Below are positions 1-5,980 of a stretch of DNA of 8,900 nucleotides, piece by piece (the stretch's first letter is position 1; every line of letters begins with the position of its first letter). The notes beneath the pieces were generated by a model. That model made no database searches, was not told where the DNA came from, and was given only the letters and a program-made list of their open reading frames with translations. The stretch spans positions 1-8,900 of the forward strand of contig CAJQOK010000351.1 in NCBI GenBank assembly GCA_905479905.1, given 5' to 3'. The translations under genes and the position numbers were made by a program. Source of the stretch: an uncultured Aliterella sp. (lineage in GTDB: Bacteria > Cyanobacteriota > Cyanobacteriia > Cyanobacteriales > Chroococcidiopsidaceae).

Positions 1-126
1 CATCGGTTATTTCATTCCGTTGACCAACTTACAGAACTTTTGCATAGGTTGCTCAATGACGGTGGTTTATTAATTAATTGGAATAGAAGCCTCCGTAATA
101 AGGGTAACAGTGTTGTTGCTAACTAA
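1..126 (+). CDS. C-terminal end of an unidentified protein (partial)
   Basis: An open frame enters from the left edge and gives 41 codons before TAA at 124-126. The peptide ends with LLINWNRS followed by LRNKGNSVVAN. I do not recognise a family. It converges on the minus-strand methyltransferase gene and their stop codons overlap by four bases. Tight convergent overlap is common between real genes, but a 41-codon open frame also occurs by chance, so this is tentative. The other two plus-strand frames close within the first 75 bases. Confidence 0.3.
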   Translation, partial: HRLFHSVDQLTELLHRLLNDGGLLINWNRSLRNKGNSVVAN

Positions 127-950
127 ATGTCTATTAGCTTACTAACACTACCAATCGTTCCAAACACCTGCCCAAACTGCTGGCGATTCTGACCAAGATA
201 GAAGATAGCGTTGCCATTCTTTGGTTGTGGCTGAGGCATTGCTTGGTCATCAAGGAACTTGAGTCGCTCGTCAGGAAAACAAACTGGAAATAATCTTGTT
301 AGCTTTTGAAACCATTTACTACCTGCCGATGGTCTAACCAGTAATACTGCTTCTGTTACTCGCCCTGAAGAGTATTCATTTAGTAGCTTGCTTGTCCACT
401 TGGCAGTCTTACCATCAGCAGGTGGATGCAACCAAACTCGACCAAACCAGGGATGAAATAGTCCATCCAGCGTCAGGGTATAGTAATTTCCCGCTTGCAC
501 CCATTGTTGTGCAATATCGTCACTAGCTGGGTCAAGGTCAATCTCTCCCATGACCACACGAACTAAATCAATGATTTCTGGCGGCGTGTACAACTGTGGA
601 GCTTTTTTACGGGTGGGAGTCTTTGGACTTTTAGAAGATTTTTCCTGAAGTTGGTTAACCCGCTCACTCAATCCTTGTATGCGCTTGTCCAGTTTCTTAA
701 CAGCTTTACCACGCGCGAGTGCTGCCTCTGCTTCTGCCACTGCTGAAGAGTGAATGCTCAGGTACTCGGTTTTCTTACCATCAAACATTGGCTTTCTCGA
801 TTTAAGCCGGGGATACTTATTCTTTTTGCTGCCTCCTGGTTTAGCTTTCGCAATCCAGCAGTCAGTTAAGACTCTACCCTCACTCTTAATTCTTGCTATT
901 TCTGCTTGTAGAGATAACAACTGAGTTTTTAATTCCTCTAACTTCGACAT
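123..950 (-). CDS. Phage-type DNA N6-adenine methyltransferase (Dam-like), altered motif IV
   Basis: A 275-residue protein. The C-terminal part (about 120-275) matches the phage/plasmid Dam family that transfers a methyl group from S-adenosylmethionine to adenine in DNA: YTPPEII at 121-127, GEIDLDPAS at 135-143, LDGLFHPWFGRVWL at 161-174, then a C-terminal stretch with a terminal glycine-rich fold. The N-terminal 120 residues are not part of the catalytic fold. They contain two Leu/Glu/Lys-rich helices likely to form coiled coils (1-25 and about 70-105) and a basic Lys/Arg segment (36-60, 104-116) suited to DNA binding. The family's catalytic NPPY/F is replaced by HPPA at 175-178, so the Asn/Asp and aromatic residues that hold the flipped adenine are missing. 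The protein may be inactive as a methylase or may only bind DNA. The ATG start at 950 has no Shine-Dalgarno sequence and lies 1 bp from a large palindrome. Such solitary methylases usually sit on phages, plasmids or genomic islands. Confidence 0.8.
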   Translation of the reverse strand: MSKLEELKTQLLSLQAEIARIKSEGRVLTDCWIAKAKPGGSKKNKYPRLKSRKPMFDGKKTEYLSIHSSAVAEAEAALARGKAVKKLDKRIQGLSERVNQLQEKSSKSPKTPTRKKAPQLYTPPEIIDLVRVVMGEIDLDPASDDIAQQWVQAGNYYTLTLDGLFHPWFGRVWLHPPADGKTAKWTSKLLNEYSSGRVTEAVLLVRPSAGSKWFQKLTRLFPVCFPDERLKFLDDQAMPQPQPKNGNAIFYLGQNRQQFGQVFGTIGSVSKLIDI

Positions 951-951
951 A

Positions 952-999
952 TTCGTATAGCAAAATTAAGAATATTTTACTATAATTTTGCTATACGAA
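952..999. promoter_or_regulatory. Perfect 17-bp inverted repeat, probable operator between divergent genes
   Basis: TTCGTATAGCAAAATTA (952-968) is repeated exactly in reverse complement at 983-999, with a 14-bp AT-rich centre. The left arm ends 1 bp before the ATG of the minus-strand methyltransferase gene. Both promoter candidates of the divergent pair fall within or beside the palindrome. The right arm lies in the -35/-10 spacer of the minus promoter and the left arm covers its early transcribed region. A protein dimer bound here would block both promoters, hence the operator interpretation. A recombination site or the end of a mobile element is an alternative. Confidence 0.6.
958..986 (+). 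promoter_or_regulatory. Candidate promoter for the small gene starting at 1089
   Basis: A perfect -10 box TATAAT lies at 981-986 and overlaps the minus-strand -10 box. The hexamer 17 bp upstream, TAGCAA (958-963), matches TTGACA in only three of six positions. A strong -10 with a weak -35 suggests either low basal activity or help from an activator bound at the palindrome. Confidence 0.3.
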
Positions 1000-1007
1000 C
1001 AAGTGAA
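979..1007 (-). promoter_or_regulatory. Candidate promoter for the Dam-like methyltransferase gene
   Basis: Read on the minus strand, TTCACT (1007-1002, four of six matches to TTGACA) is followed after 17 bp by TATAGT (984-979, five of six matches to TATAAT). Transcription would start near 972. The leader would be only about 20 nt, with no Shine-Dalgarno sequence, and would contain only the left palindrome arm. The palindrome would therefore act as DNA rather than as an RNA hairpin. Confidence 0.4.
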
Positions 1008-1077
1008 AGTAGTTCTTTGTCTCTCCCAGTACAGGCAATCGCTGTCATTTCTTCACTGCTAGTATTTTCAGGTTTTC

Positions 1078-1082
1078 AGGAG
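1078..1082 (+). promoter_or_regulatory. Ribosome binding site that fixes the start at 1089
   Basis: AGGAG lies six bases before ATG 1089. The same frame could be opened from TTG 1017, but that codon has no Shine-Dalgarno sequence and would add 24 residues unlike the conserved protein. ATG 1089 is therefore the start. Confidence 0.65.
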
Positions 1083-1088
1083 TTAGCT

Positions 1089-1361
1089 ATGAACGATTTG
1101 CAAGCCTTTCTCTATCCTCTTGCCCGCTACTACGGGGAGATTAAGCCTCATAATTTGGTCTTCAATGCCAATTTGCAGGAGTTCTCCCAGCGCGTCAGCT
1201 TGATTGCCAACTTACAAACTAATGGCAAGCTTTCTCCAGAAGAGTCCTACACACAAGTTGAGGCGCTCTGGCAACAGCTTCAGACCAGCAAAAACCAATT
1301 AGGAATTGGGCAATCCTTTGGAGAGCAGCCTGGAGGAGGAGCGCTATCATCATGCAGTTAA
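1089..1361 (+). CDS. Small conserved cyanobacterial protein (DUF7219-like)
   Basis: A 90-residue soluble protein with no signal peptide or membrane segment. It opens with MNDLQAFLYPLARYYGEIKP and continues with LVFNANLQEFSQRVSLI, LQTNGKLSPEESY and LWQQLQTSKNQLGIG. This order of short motifs (YP..RYYGE.KP, LVFNANLQEF, NGKLSPEE, SKKQLGIG) is, as I recall it, that of a small cyanobacteria-restricted family now called DUF7219. Its function is unknown. The last 15 residues (Gly/Ser-rich) are encoded by the purine-rich stretch that also serves as the ribosome binding site of the next frame. The stop codon overlaps the next candidate start (ATG 1352) by 10 bases, suggesting the two were translated together. 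It diverges from the Dam-like gene across the palindrome. Confidence 0.75.
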   Translation: MNDLQAFLYPLARYYGEIKPHNLVFNANLQEFSQRVSLIANLQTNGKLSPEESYTQVEALWQQLQTSKNQLGIGQSFGEQPGGGALSSCS

Positions 1362-1708
1362 AAAGGATAAATACACAGATGTAAAATTCAGCAATCAAGC
1401 CGGGTGATATTGTTCGTCTCCTACAACCTTTTCGAGCGGAGCGCTACAGTTTTCGAGCGTACACTTTCGGTATTGTCGCTGGGGTAGTAACAGATGACTC
1501 CACCAGTAGCAAGACTCCCGAAGCGACTAGGGTATCCCTTCCAGCAGCACAAACGCATCAGCCAAAATTTGAGCAGTTAGTCGTCTATTTATATGAGCCG
1601 GATAGTTCAACAACGTACATGGATCACTTTGGTGATAGGGCATTGTTCAGCTTCGACTTGGATGAAGTGGAACTATACAAAGCGATTTCGACCCCAGCTT
1701 ACAAATAA
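1352..1708 (+). pseudogene. Small hypothetical protein gene interrupted by TAA at 1382-1384
   Basis: From 1385 to 1705 there is an open frame of 107 codons that looks protein-like: SAIKPGDIVRLLQPF near the start, AYTFGIVAGVV, LVVYLYEPDSSTTYMD, and FSFDLDEVELYKAI near the end. It has no usable start codon of its own; the first in-frame ATG is at 1618. The obvious starts are ATG 1352 (preceded by GGAGGAGGA at 1332-1340) and ATG 1379 (preceded by AAAGGA at 1362-1367). Both run into TAA at 1382, and for ATG 1379 that is the very next codon. A single base change in this TAA would restore the gene. It could be a nonsense mutation, a sequencing error, or initiation at a rare codon such as ATC. I do not know its function. 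Its position behind the DUF7219-like gene suggests an operon of two small cyanobacterial genes. Confidence 0.55.
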
Positions 1709-1789
1709 AGGGTTGTCGAACACAAATTTACCGTCTGGTTTTAGCACCCGCTTGACTTAAGTTAAGAAAATACTCCAGTAATTAAGCGG

Positions 1790-2423
1790 CTAATAGCAAC
1801 TCCACTCAGTAGCGATCGCCTGTGTCTCGCCGCCACTGAAATAAGTATTCTCTGTTTCCCAAAACTGGCTGTACTTTTGCTTCAACTGACTGAAGGTAAG
1901 CTGAGGGATGTCAAGCTGAAGCTGGGGCGTATTGATGTGTTCTGGTGTTGGATGCAATGATCGTCGTAGATAAGTATAGTATTCGTCCATCCACATATCG
2001 CGGCAATCGTCATCGGTTTGCAGGAAATTGTTTAGTCCTTGGTAATAGCTGAGGTTATGCTGTTTGTAAAAATCTATGATTTGGCGATTGCCTGCGGCAG
2101 TGCTGAAAGCAATCGCGCTCAATGCCATACTGCACCTGTACGTCATGGTTGAACAACAGTTTAGGGTGATCGCCCAGTTTTAGTAACTGGCGGGTAAGCT
2201 CTTGGATTACGTCAGTGCTATTACCTTCAAACAAGTAAAGTTGACTTTCCCGCGCTTTGAGGTTTCTATCCAGGTCTTCTAAAGACTCAAATAAGAACTT
2301 GACCCTAGCTTTGCCCACTTCTATTTGCTCGTAAAACCAAGGGTCGATGATGGAGCAGGGCAAGACTTCAGCGTTATCGGCGGTAGAATGAGTAAATATT
2401 TTATTGTCACTCTCTGACAGCAA
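1790..2423 (-). pseudogene. Decayed photolyase/cryptochrome-family gene (frameshifted and truncated)
   Basis: Two overlapping minus-strand frames together encode the N-terminal half of a class I DNA photolyase/cryptochrome, the flavoprotein family that repairs UV dimers or senses blue light. The first piece (from 2423) has NAEVLPCSIIDPWFYEQIEV, GKARVKFLFESLEDLDRNL, SQLYLFEG and LLFNHDVQVQYGIERD, typical of the antenna-binding Rossmann domain. The second continues with RQIIDFYKQHNLSYYQGLNN, DEYYTYLRRSLHPTPE and FSGGETQAIA, the entry to the FAD-binding domain. The frames join at a 25-nt insert at 2088-2112; without it the gene reads through as about 202 residues. The family normally has about 450-500 residues, so most of the FAD-binding domain is gone, ending in a stop at 1790. 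The N-terminus is also worn: TTG 2423 is the only candidate start and a TAG lies seven codons upstream. It cannot make a working photolyase. Confidence 0.8.
2084..2116. repeat. 33-bp palindromic small repeat: 25-nt insert splitting a HIP1 site
   Basis: GCGATTGC (2084-2091) and GCAATCGC (2109-2116) form perfect 8-bp inverted arms. The inner sequence has a second small palindrome, CTGCGGCAG (2092-2100). The outer four bases on each side, GCGA and TCGC, join to give GCGATCGC if the 25 bases at 2088-2112 are removed. The same removal restores the photolyase frame. This is what insertion of a very small mobile repeat into a HIP1 site would look like. Small dispersed repeats of about this size are known from filamentous cyanobacteria. 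Confidence 0.6.
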
Positions 2424-2487
2424 AAAAAGACCTAACCAATCCTACAAATAGCGCCTATGCGTAAGTTTTGTACTTGCTTTTAATAAA

Positions 2488-2535
2488 ATGACACAGTTAT
2501 TAGATTTACCCCCTTTACAAGGAAAGGCTAAATGA
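2488..2535 (+). CDS. Possible 15-residue leader peptide overlapping the helicase start
   Basis: ATG 2488 opens a frame for MTQLLDLPPLQGKAK, whose TGA (2533-2535) overlaps the ATG (2532-2534) of the PLD-helicase gene as ATGA. That arrangement is typical of translational coupling. No clear Shine-Dalgarno sequence precedes it, and the AT-rich TAATAAAATG could equally be promoter DNA. It might also be the remnant of a former upstream gene. The rest of the 108-bp spacer (2424-2531) shows only weak promoter-like hexamers (TTGTAC at 2468, TTGCTT at 2474) and no terminator. Confidence 0.25.
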   Translation: MTQLLDLPPLQGKAK

Positions 2536-3032
2536 TATTAGACAATGAAAAACACCTGAAAGTTGGTGAGTGGATTACAAAATACACAGAAGAAGGTACT
2601 GTAGACATTGTTACAGGTTATTTTACTGTAGGGGCTTTAGCTTATCTTTCTCAGCAAATTAATTATAAAATTGCTAAATTTCGGTTAGTGCTTGGGGATA
2701 TTGTTAACTTAGATAAAGCTGAGAATCGACCGTTAGATTTACTAAACGAGAATATTACGATTGAAGCAGCTTTGAATCTTAGTCGTTTGGCACAGGAAGC
2801 CGTTATTTTTTTAAGACAAGACAAAGTTATAGCAAAAACTTTAGAGCCAAATTTTTGTCATGCTAAATGTTACTTGTTTGAGCCATTGAAGAATGATGAT
2901 CGCAACAAATACTTTATTTCGGGTAGCTCAAACCTGACTGAAGCAGGGGTTGGCTTAAAACATACCAATAATCTGGAACTGAATATTGCTGAGACGGGAA
3001 ACAATAGCCAATATAAAGAGCTAGTCGAATAG
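2532..3032 (+). CDS. PLD-family domain, N-terminal fragment of a PLD-SNF2 helicase
   Basis: A 166-residue piece ending at TAG 3030-3032. The start is ATG 2532, with AAGGA at 2519-2523. The fold is that of phospholipase D-like (HKD) proteins, which include nucleases: VDIVTGYFTVGAL at about 24-36, FRLVLGD, then H110-A-K112 (CHAKCYLFE) and S130-GSSNL with a following NLELNI strand. In the canonical motif HxKx4Dx6GSxN the Asp is replaced here by E117. The same frame continues without interruption for another 971 codons after the TAG, into the helicase part. Homologous proteins, as I know the family, carry both parts in one chain, so this is best read as the N-terminus of a broken gene of about 1138 residues. 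In the intact protein the PLD domain would be the candidate nuclease or DNA-end-binding module. On its own the fragment lacks the motor. Confidence 0.75.
   Translation: MILDNEKHLKVGEWITKYTEEGTVDIVTGYFTVGALAYLSQQINYKIAKFRLVLGDIVNLDKAENRPLDLLNENITIEAALNLSRLAQEAVIFLRQDKVIAKTLEPNFCHAKCYLFEPLKNDDRNKYFISGSSNLTEAGVGLKHTNNLELNIAETGNNSQYKELVE
3030..3032 (+). other. In-frame amber codon splitting the PLD-helicase gene (codon 167)
   Basis: The codons around it read ELVE-TAG-FESLWDKPQ. A single G-to-A change from TGG would turn a tryptophan (VEWFESLW) into TAG. No Shine-Dalgarno sequence and no ATG precede the downstream part: the first candidate start, TTG 3081, is preceded by AAAGAAAAAACAATT, and good family-like sequence already begins at 3033. 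Nonsense mutation, amber readthrough and base-calling error are all possible. Confidence 0.75.
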
Positions 3033-3080
3033 TTTGAGTCTCTCTGGGATAAGCCCCAAGCTCACAAAGAAAAAACAATT

Positions 3081-5948
3081 TTGGCTAAGGATGGTACGAG
3101 TCAAAAGATTGATTTTAAGCAATATTTAATTGAGGAGATCGCTAAAATATTTATCGAATACTCGCCAAGGGATATTTACTACAAGATTTTGTTTGAGCTA
3201 TTTGGCAATCAAATTCTGGAGATTGAGAACGATCCAGAATTTAATCGTCAAGTTGGAAGGTTAGAGAATACGGCTGTTTTTAATGCTCTGTATGATTTTC
3301 AGAAAAAAGGTGTCCTGAGTTTAATTCGGATGCTTCAGAAATATGATGGGGCAATCTTAGCGGACGCGGTAGGTTTGGGTAAAACTTGGAGCGCTCTGGC
3401 GGTAATGAAGTTTTTCCAAATGCAGGGGCGTGAGGTGATCTTGCTTTGTCCTAAGAAATTGGAGAATAACTGGAGACGCTACAAGGAAAATCAGGCATCT
3501 AAGTTTGAATCCGACAAGCTCAAGTTTTTTATGCGCTTTCATACGGATATGAATAACTCTCGCCTAGAGTCTTACAATGATCGCGCTGATAAGTTCTTTC
3601 ATAATGATAAACCTAAGCTGATTGTGATTGATGAGAGTCATAATCTACGGAATGATAAGGCAAATCGCTATAAATTTCTCGTTGAGCAGATTTTGCAGAA
3701 AAACCAAGATGTCAAAGTCTTATTGATATCGGCAACACCGATCAATAACTCTCTGAATGATGCTAGAAACCAGTTTAAGTTAATGGTGCAGGGGAATGTT
3801 TATGGCTATGAAACAAAATTGGGGGTCAGAAATATTGACTATTCTTTCAAGCAAGCCCAGACCATATTTAATGAATGGCGCAAAGATAAAAATCCTAAAA
3901 TCGGAGACTTTATTAAAAAACTCTCAGGTAACGATTTCTTTAGATTAGCCGATTCTCTGCTAGTAGCAAGAACTCGCAAGATGGTGGAAAGTCAGGATAA
4001 TGACTTAATCTTTCCTGTTAAAAATAAGCCCGTCAATTTATTTGTGACACCACATCAGCTTGGTAATTTTGAAACCTTTGAGGAATTGTTTGAGCATTTC
4101 CCACCGATGCTATCAGGCTATCAACCAGCATTTTATTTGGATGATGATTCAGGCGTAAAGAAAGACATATTGCGTGATGAAAAATTGCGCGATCGCTTTC
4201 TAGTCAAAATGATTTATATCCTAATGGTGAAGCGGTTAGAGTCTTCTTGGTTCTCCTTTTACTCAACGGTTGAGAAAATCAAGGATCATCATCAAAATGC
4301 TTTAGATAAAATTAAGGCTTATCAAGCAAACAAGGCAAAAGCCGTAATCCTAGAAAATGATGCGGAAAACTTGGATGCTGATGAAAATGACGATGAGTTT
4401 ACAGAAGCGGTCGAGCAGTACACGCTAGGCAAAAAACGCCCGATCAGTATCGCGGAAATTGATCGGGTTAGGAACTTAGACAAGTTTAAAGAGGATCTGA
4501 AACAAGATTTAGATGCTTTAGATAAGCTTTCGGTCAACTTACGAAAGTTTGCTGTAAAACTTGACAAAGAAATTGCTCCCGCTTCCAAGAAGTCGGATCG
4601 GCTGAAATCTTGTGATGATAAATTGAAAGCTCTGATTGCAGAGATTGTCAAAAAACGTAAGTCGGGCGCAAATAACCATAATCCCAAAGTGGTAATTTTT
4701 ACGGTCTATCGAGATACGGCGGTATATCTGTTTGAACAGCTTCAGGCTAGAGGCTTTGACAAGATTGCGATCGCATCGGGGACAGGCTCATACTCAGACG
4801 ATGACAATCGCAAACAGTCTATGGAAGCGATTCTCGAAAGATTTGCACCCTATACCAAGCTGTTTCGTGAAAAAGAATGGTCTTTTAGTTCTGATAAACA
4901 AGGGTTAGAGGCTTTTGCAGAATGGAAAAATTGGATTGAAGAAAACCATCCTGACAGCCACCAGAAGCTAACTAAGCCAATTGATCTCTTGATTGCTACT
5001 GATGCTCTCAGCGAGGGGCAGAACTTGCAGGATGCCGATATGGTGATTAATTACGATATCCATTGGAATCCTGTGCGGATTATTCAACGGATGGGACGGA
5101 TTGATCGCTTGGGTAGTCCAAATGAGCAAATCTTCGGGATTAACTTCTGGCCCTCAGACAATATTAATTCTTACCTCAATTTGCAAGGGCGAATTGAGCA
5201 ACGTATGGCGGCGATGAAGCTGGCTGGCTCTGAGGTCGATCATCAGTTTTCGGATAGCTTTGCAAAAATGGCTCATGATGAAGACTTTGACCGCAAGATG
5301 AACGATCGCATGATGGAGCAAATGCTGATCACTTGGGATGACATCGAGGTAAGCGATCAAGGGTTAGGCTTTGATAATTTGTCTTTAGAGCGCTATCGAC
5401 AGGATTTACTCGCTGAGTTTAATCGGGATAAAAATAAATATCGCCAGATGCCCAAGGGTGTTTATTCGGGGTTTGTAGGAGATGTTGCGACTGGCGACCG
5501 CAATGGCATTGTGGCTTTGCTTGGCTATCCTGCAAAACCATCGAAGAAGCTAGATCATCAATATGAGGTTTTTGATTTGATTTACATCGACAAGTCGGGC
5601 AAGTTGGTTTTAAACAATCAAAAAGAGGTTTTAGATTTTCTGACTATAAACAAAGACCAAGAGCGATTTGTACCTGATGCTGTGAATCGGGGTGAACAGG
5701 GCGCGCTCACCGAGTTAGTTAATGCGCTCAAGTCTTGGCTAAGTAGTCAAGCGGTGCAAACGGAGGTGATGGATGATGGAACTGAGAAAAAGACAATGGG
5801 TAATGCTCCGAGAGAGCTTTTAGGGATGCTCAAGAAGGGAGACAAGATGGCTTTAGGGACAGTTAAGCAAAATGTTAAGATTGACGAAAAATTTCAGTCT
5901 GATAACTTTGATTTAGTTGCTTGGTCTTTGATTAGCCTTATTACATAA
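3081..5948 (+). CDS. SNF2/RapA-like ATP-dependent helicase, C-terminal part of PLD-helicase
   Basis: A 955-residue frame from TTG 3081; similarity to the gene's upstream part suggests it really belongs to the frame opened at ATG 2532. Numbered from there, the superfamily 2 motor has motif I with VGLGKT at 280-285, motif Ia with LLCPKKLENNW, Walker B DESH at 367-370, motif III SATP at 400-403, motif IV VVIFTVYRDT, motif V ATDALSEGQNLQ and motif VI QRMGRIDRLG at 852-861. Between the two RecA lobes is a long helical, Lys/Glu/Asp-rich insertion with VKRLESSWFSF, as in RapA/HepA-type SNF2 proteins. The last 280 residues form a family-specific tail (PKGVYSGFVGD, GNAPRELL). Such proteins translocate along double-stranded DNA using ATP. 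With a PLD domain in front and a large adenine methyltransferase 32 bp downstream, the likely job is restriction of foreign DNA. Because of the amber codon this part may be untranslated or made as a truncated motor without the PLD domain. Confidence 0.85.
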   Translation: MAKDGTSQKIDFKQYLIEEIAKIFIEYSPRDIYYKILFELFGNQILEIENDPEFNRQVGRLENTAVFNALYDFQKKGVLSLIRMLQKYDGAILADAVGLGKTWSALAVMKFFQMQGREVILLCPKKLENNWRRYKENQASKFESDKLKFFMRFHTDMNNSRLESYNDRADKFFHNDKPKLIVIDESHNLRNDKANRYKFLVEQILQKNQDVKVLLISATPINNSLNDARNQFKLMVQGNVYGYETKLGVRNIDYSFKQAQTIFNEWRKDKNPKIGDFIKKLSGNDFFRLADSLLVARTRKMVESQDNDLIFPVKNKPVNLFVTPHQLGNFETFEELFEHFPPMLSGYQPAFYLDDDSGVKKDILRDEKLRDRFLVKMIYILMVKRLESSWFSFYSTVEKIKDHHQNALDKIKAYQANKAKAVILENDAENLDADENDDEFTEAVEQYTLGKKRPISIAEIDRVRNLDKFKEDLKQDLDALDKLSVNLRKFAVKLDKEIAPASKKSDRLKSCDDKLKALIAEIVKKRKSGANNHNPKVVIFTVYRDTAVYLFEQLQARGFDKIAIASGTGSYSDDDNRKQSMEAILERFAPYTKLFREKEWSFSSDKQGLEAFAEWKNWIEENHPDSHQKLTKPIDLLIATDALSEGQNLQDADMVINYDIHWNPVRIIQRMGRIDRLGSPNEQIFGINFWPSDNINSYLNLQGRIEQRMAAMKLAGSEVDHQFSDSFAKMAHDEDFDRKMNDRMMEQMLITWDDIEVSDQGLGFDNLSLERYRQDLLAEFNRDKNKYRQMPKGVYSGFVGDVATGDRNGIVALLGYPAKPSKKLDHQYEVFDLIYIDKSGKLVLNNQKEVLDFLTINKDQERFVPDAVNRGEQGALTELVNALKSWLSSQAVQTEVMDDGTEKKTMGNAPRELLGMLKKGDKMALGTVKQNVKIDEKFQSDNFDLVAWSLISLIT

Positions 5949-5957
5949 TAAAAATTC

Positions 5958-5972
5958 TATCTTGGAAAGATA
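5958..5972 (+). promoter_or_regulatory. Small hairpin covering the ribosome binding site of the methyltransferase gene
   Basis: TATCTT (5958-5963) and AAGATA (5967-5972) can pair around GGA. The only Shine-Dalgarno-like sequence ahead of ATG 5981, GGAAAG at 5964-5969, lies in the loop and right arm. The pairing is short and AT-rich, so any control of translation would be weak. Confidence 0.25.
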
Positions 5973-5980
5973 AAACAAAA

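Noticed and set aside
1673..1747. Minus-strand frame reading VLKPDGKFVFDNPLFVSWGRN, resembling a piece of a methyltransferase
   Set aside because: It is only 24 codons long, lies partly over the end of the plus-strand small frame, and has no further matching sequence on either side. Possibly a relic, but the support is too thin.
1751..1766. Near-palindrome CTTGACTTAAGTTAAG between the converging genes, considered as a bidirectional terminator
   Set aside because: The stem is AT-rich with one mismatch, has no loop and is not followed by a T-run in either direction.
3357..3542. Minus-strand open frame inside the helicase gene
   Set aside because: It lies wholly opposite a strongly conserved helicase region (motif I and Ia), has no ribosome binding site and no family resemblance: a shadow of the real gene.
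4322..4687. Minus-strand open frame of 121 codons, Ser/Phe-rich
   Set aside because: Its composition is what the reverse strand of a Lys/Glu/Asp-rich helical insertion gives. It is opposite the helicase gene and unlikely to be coding.
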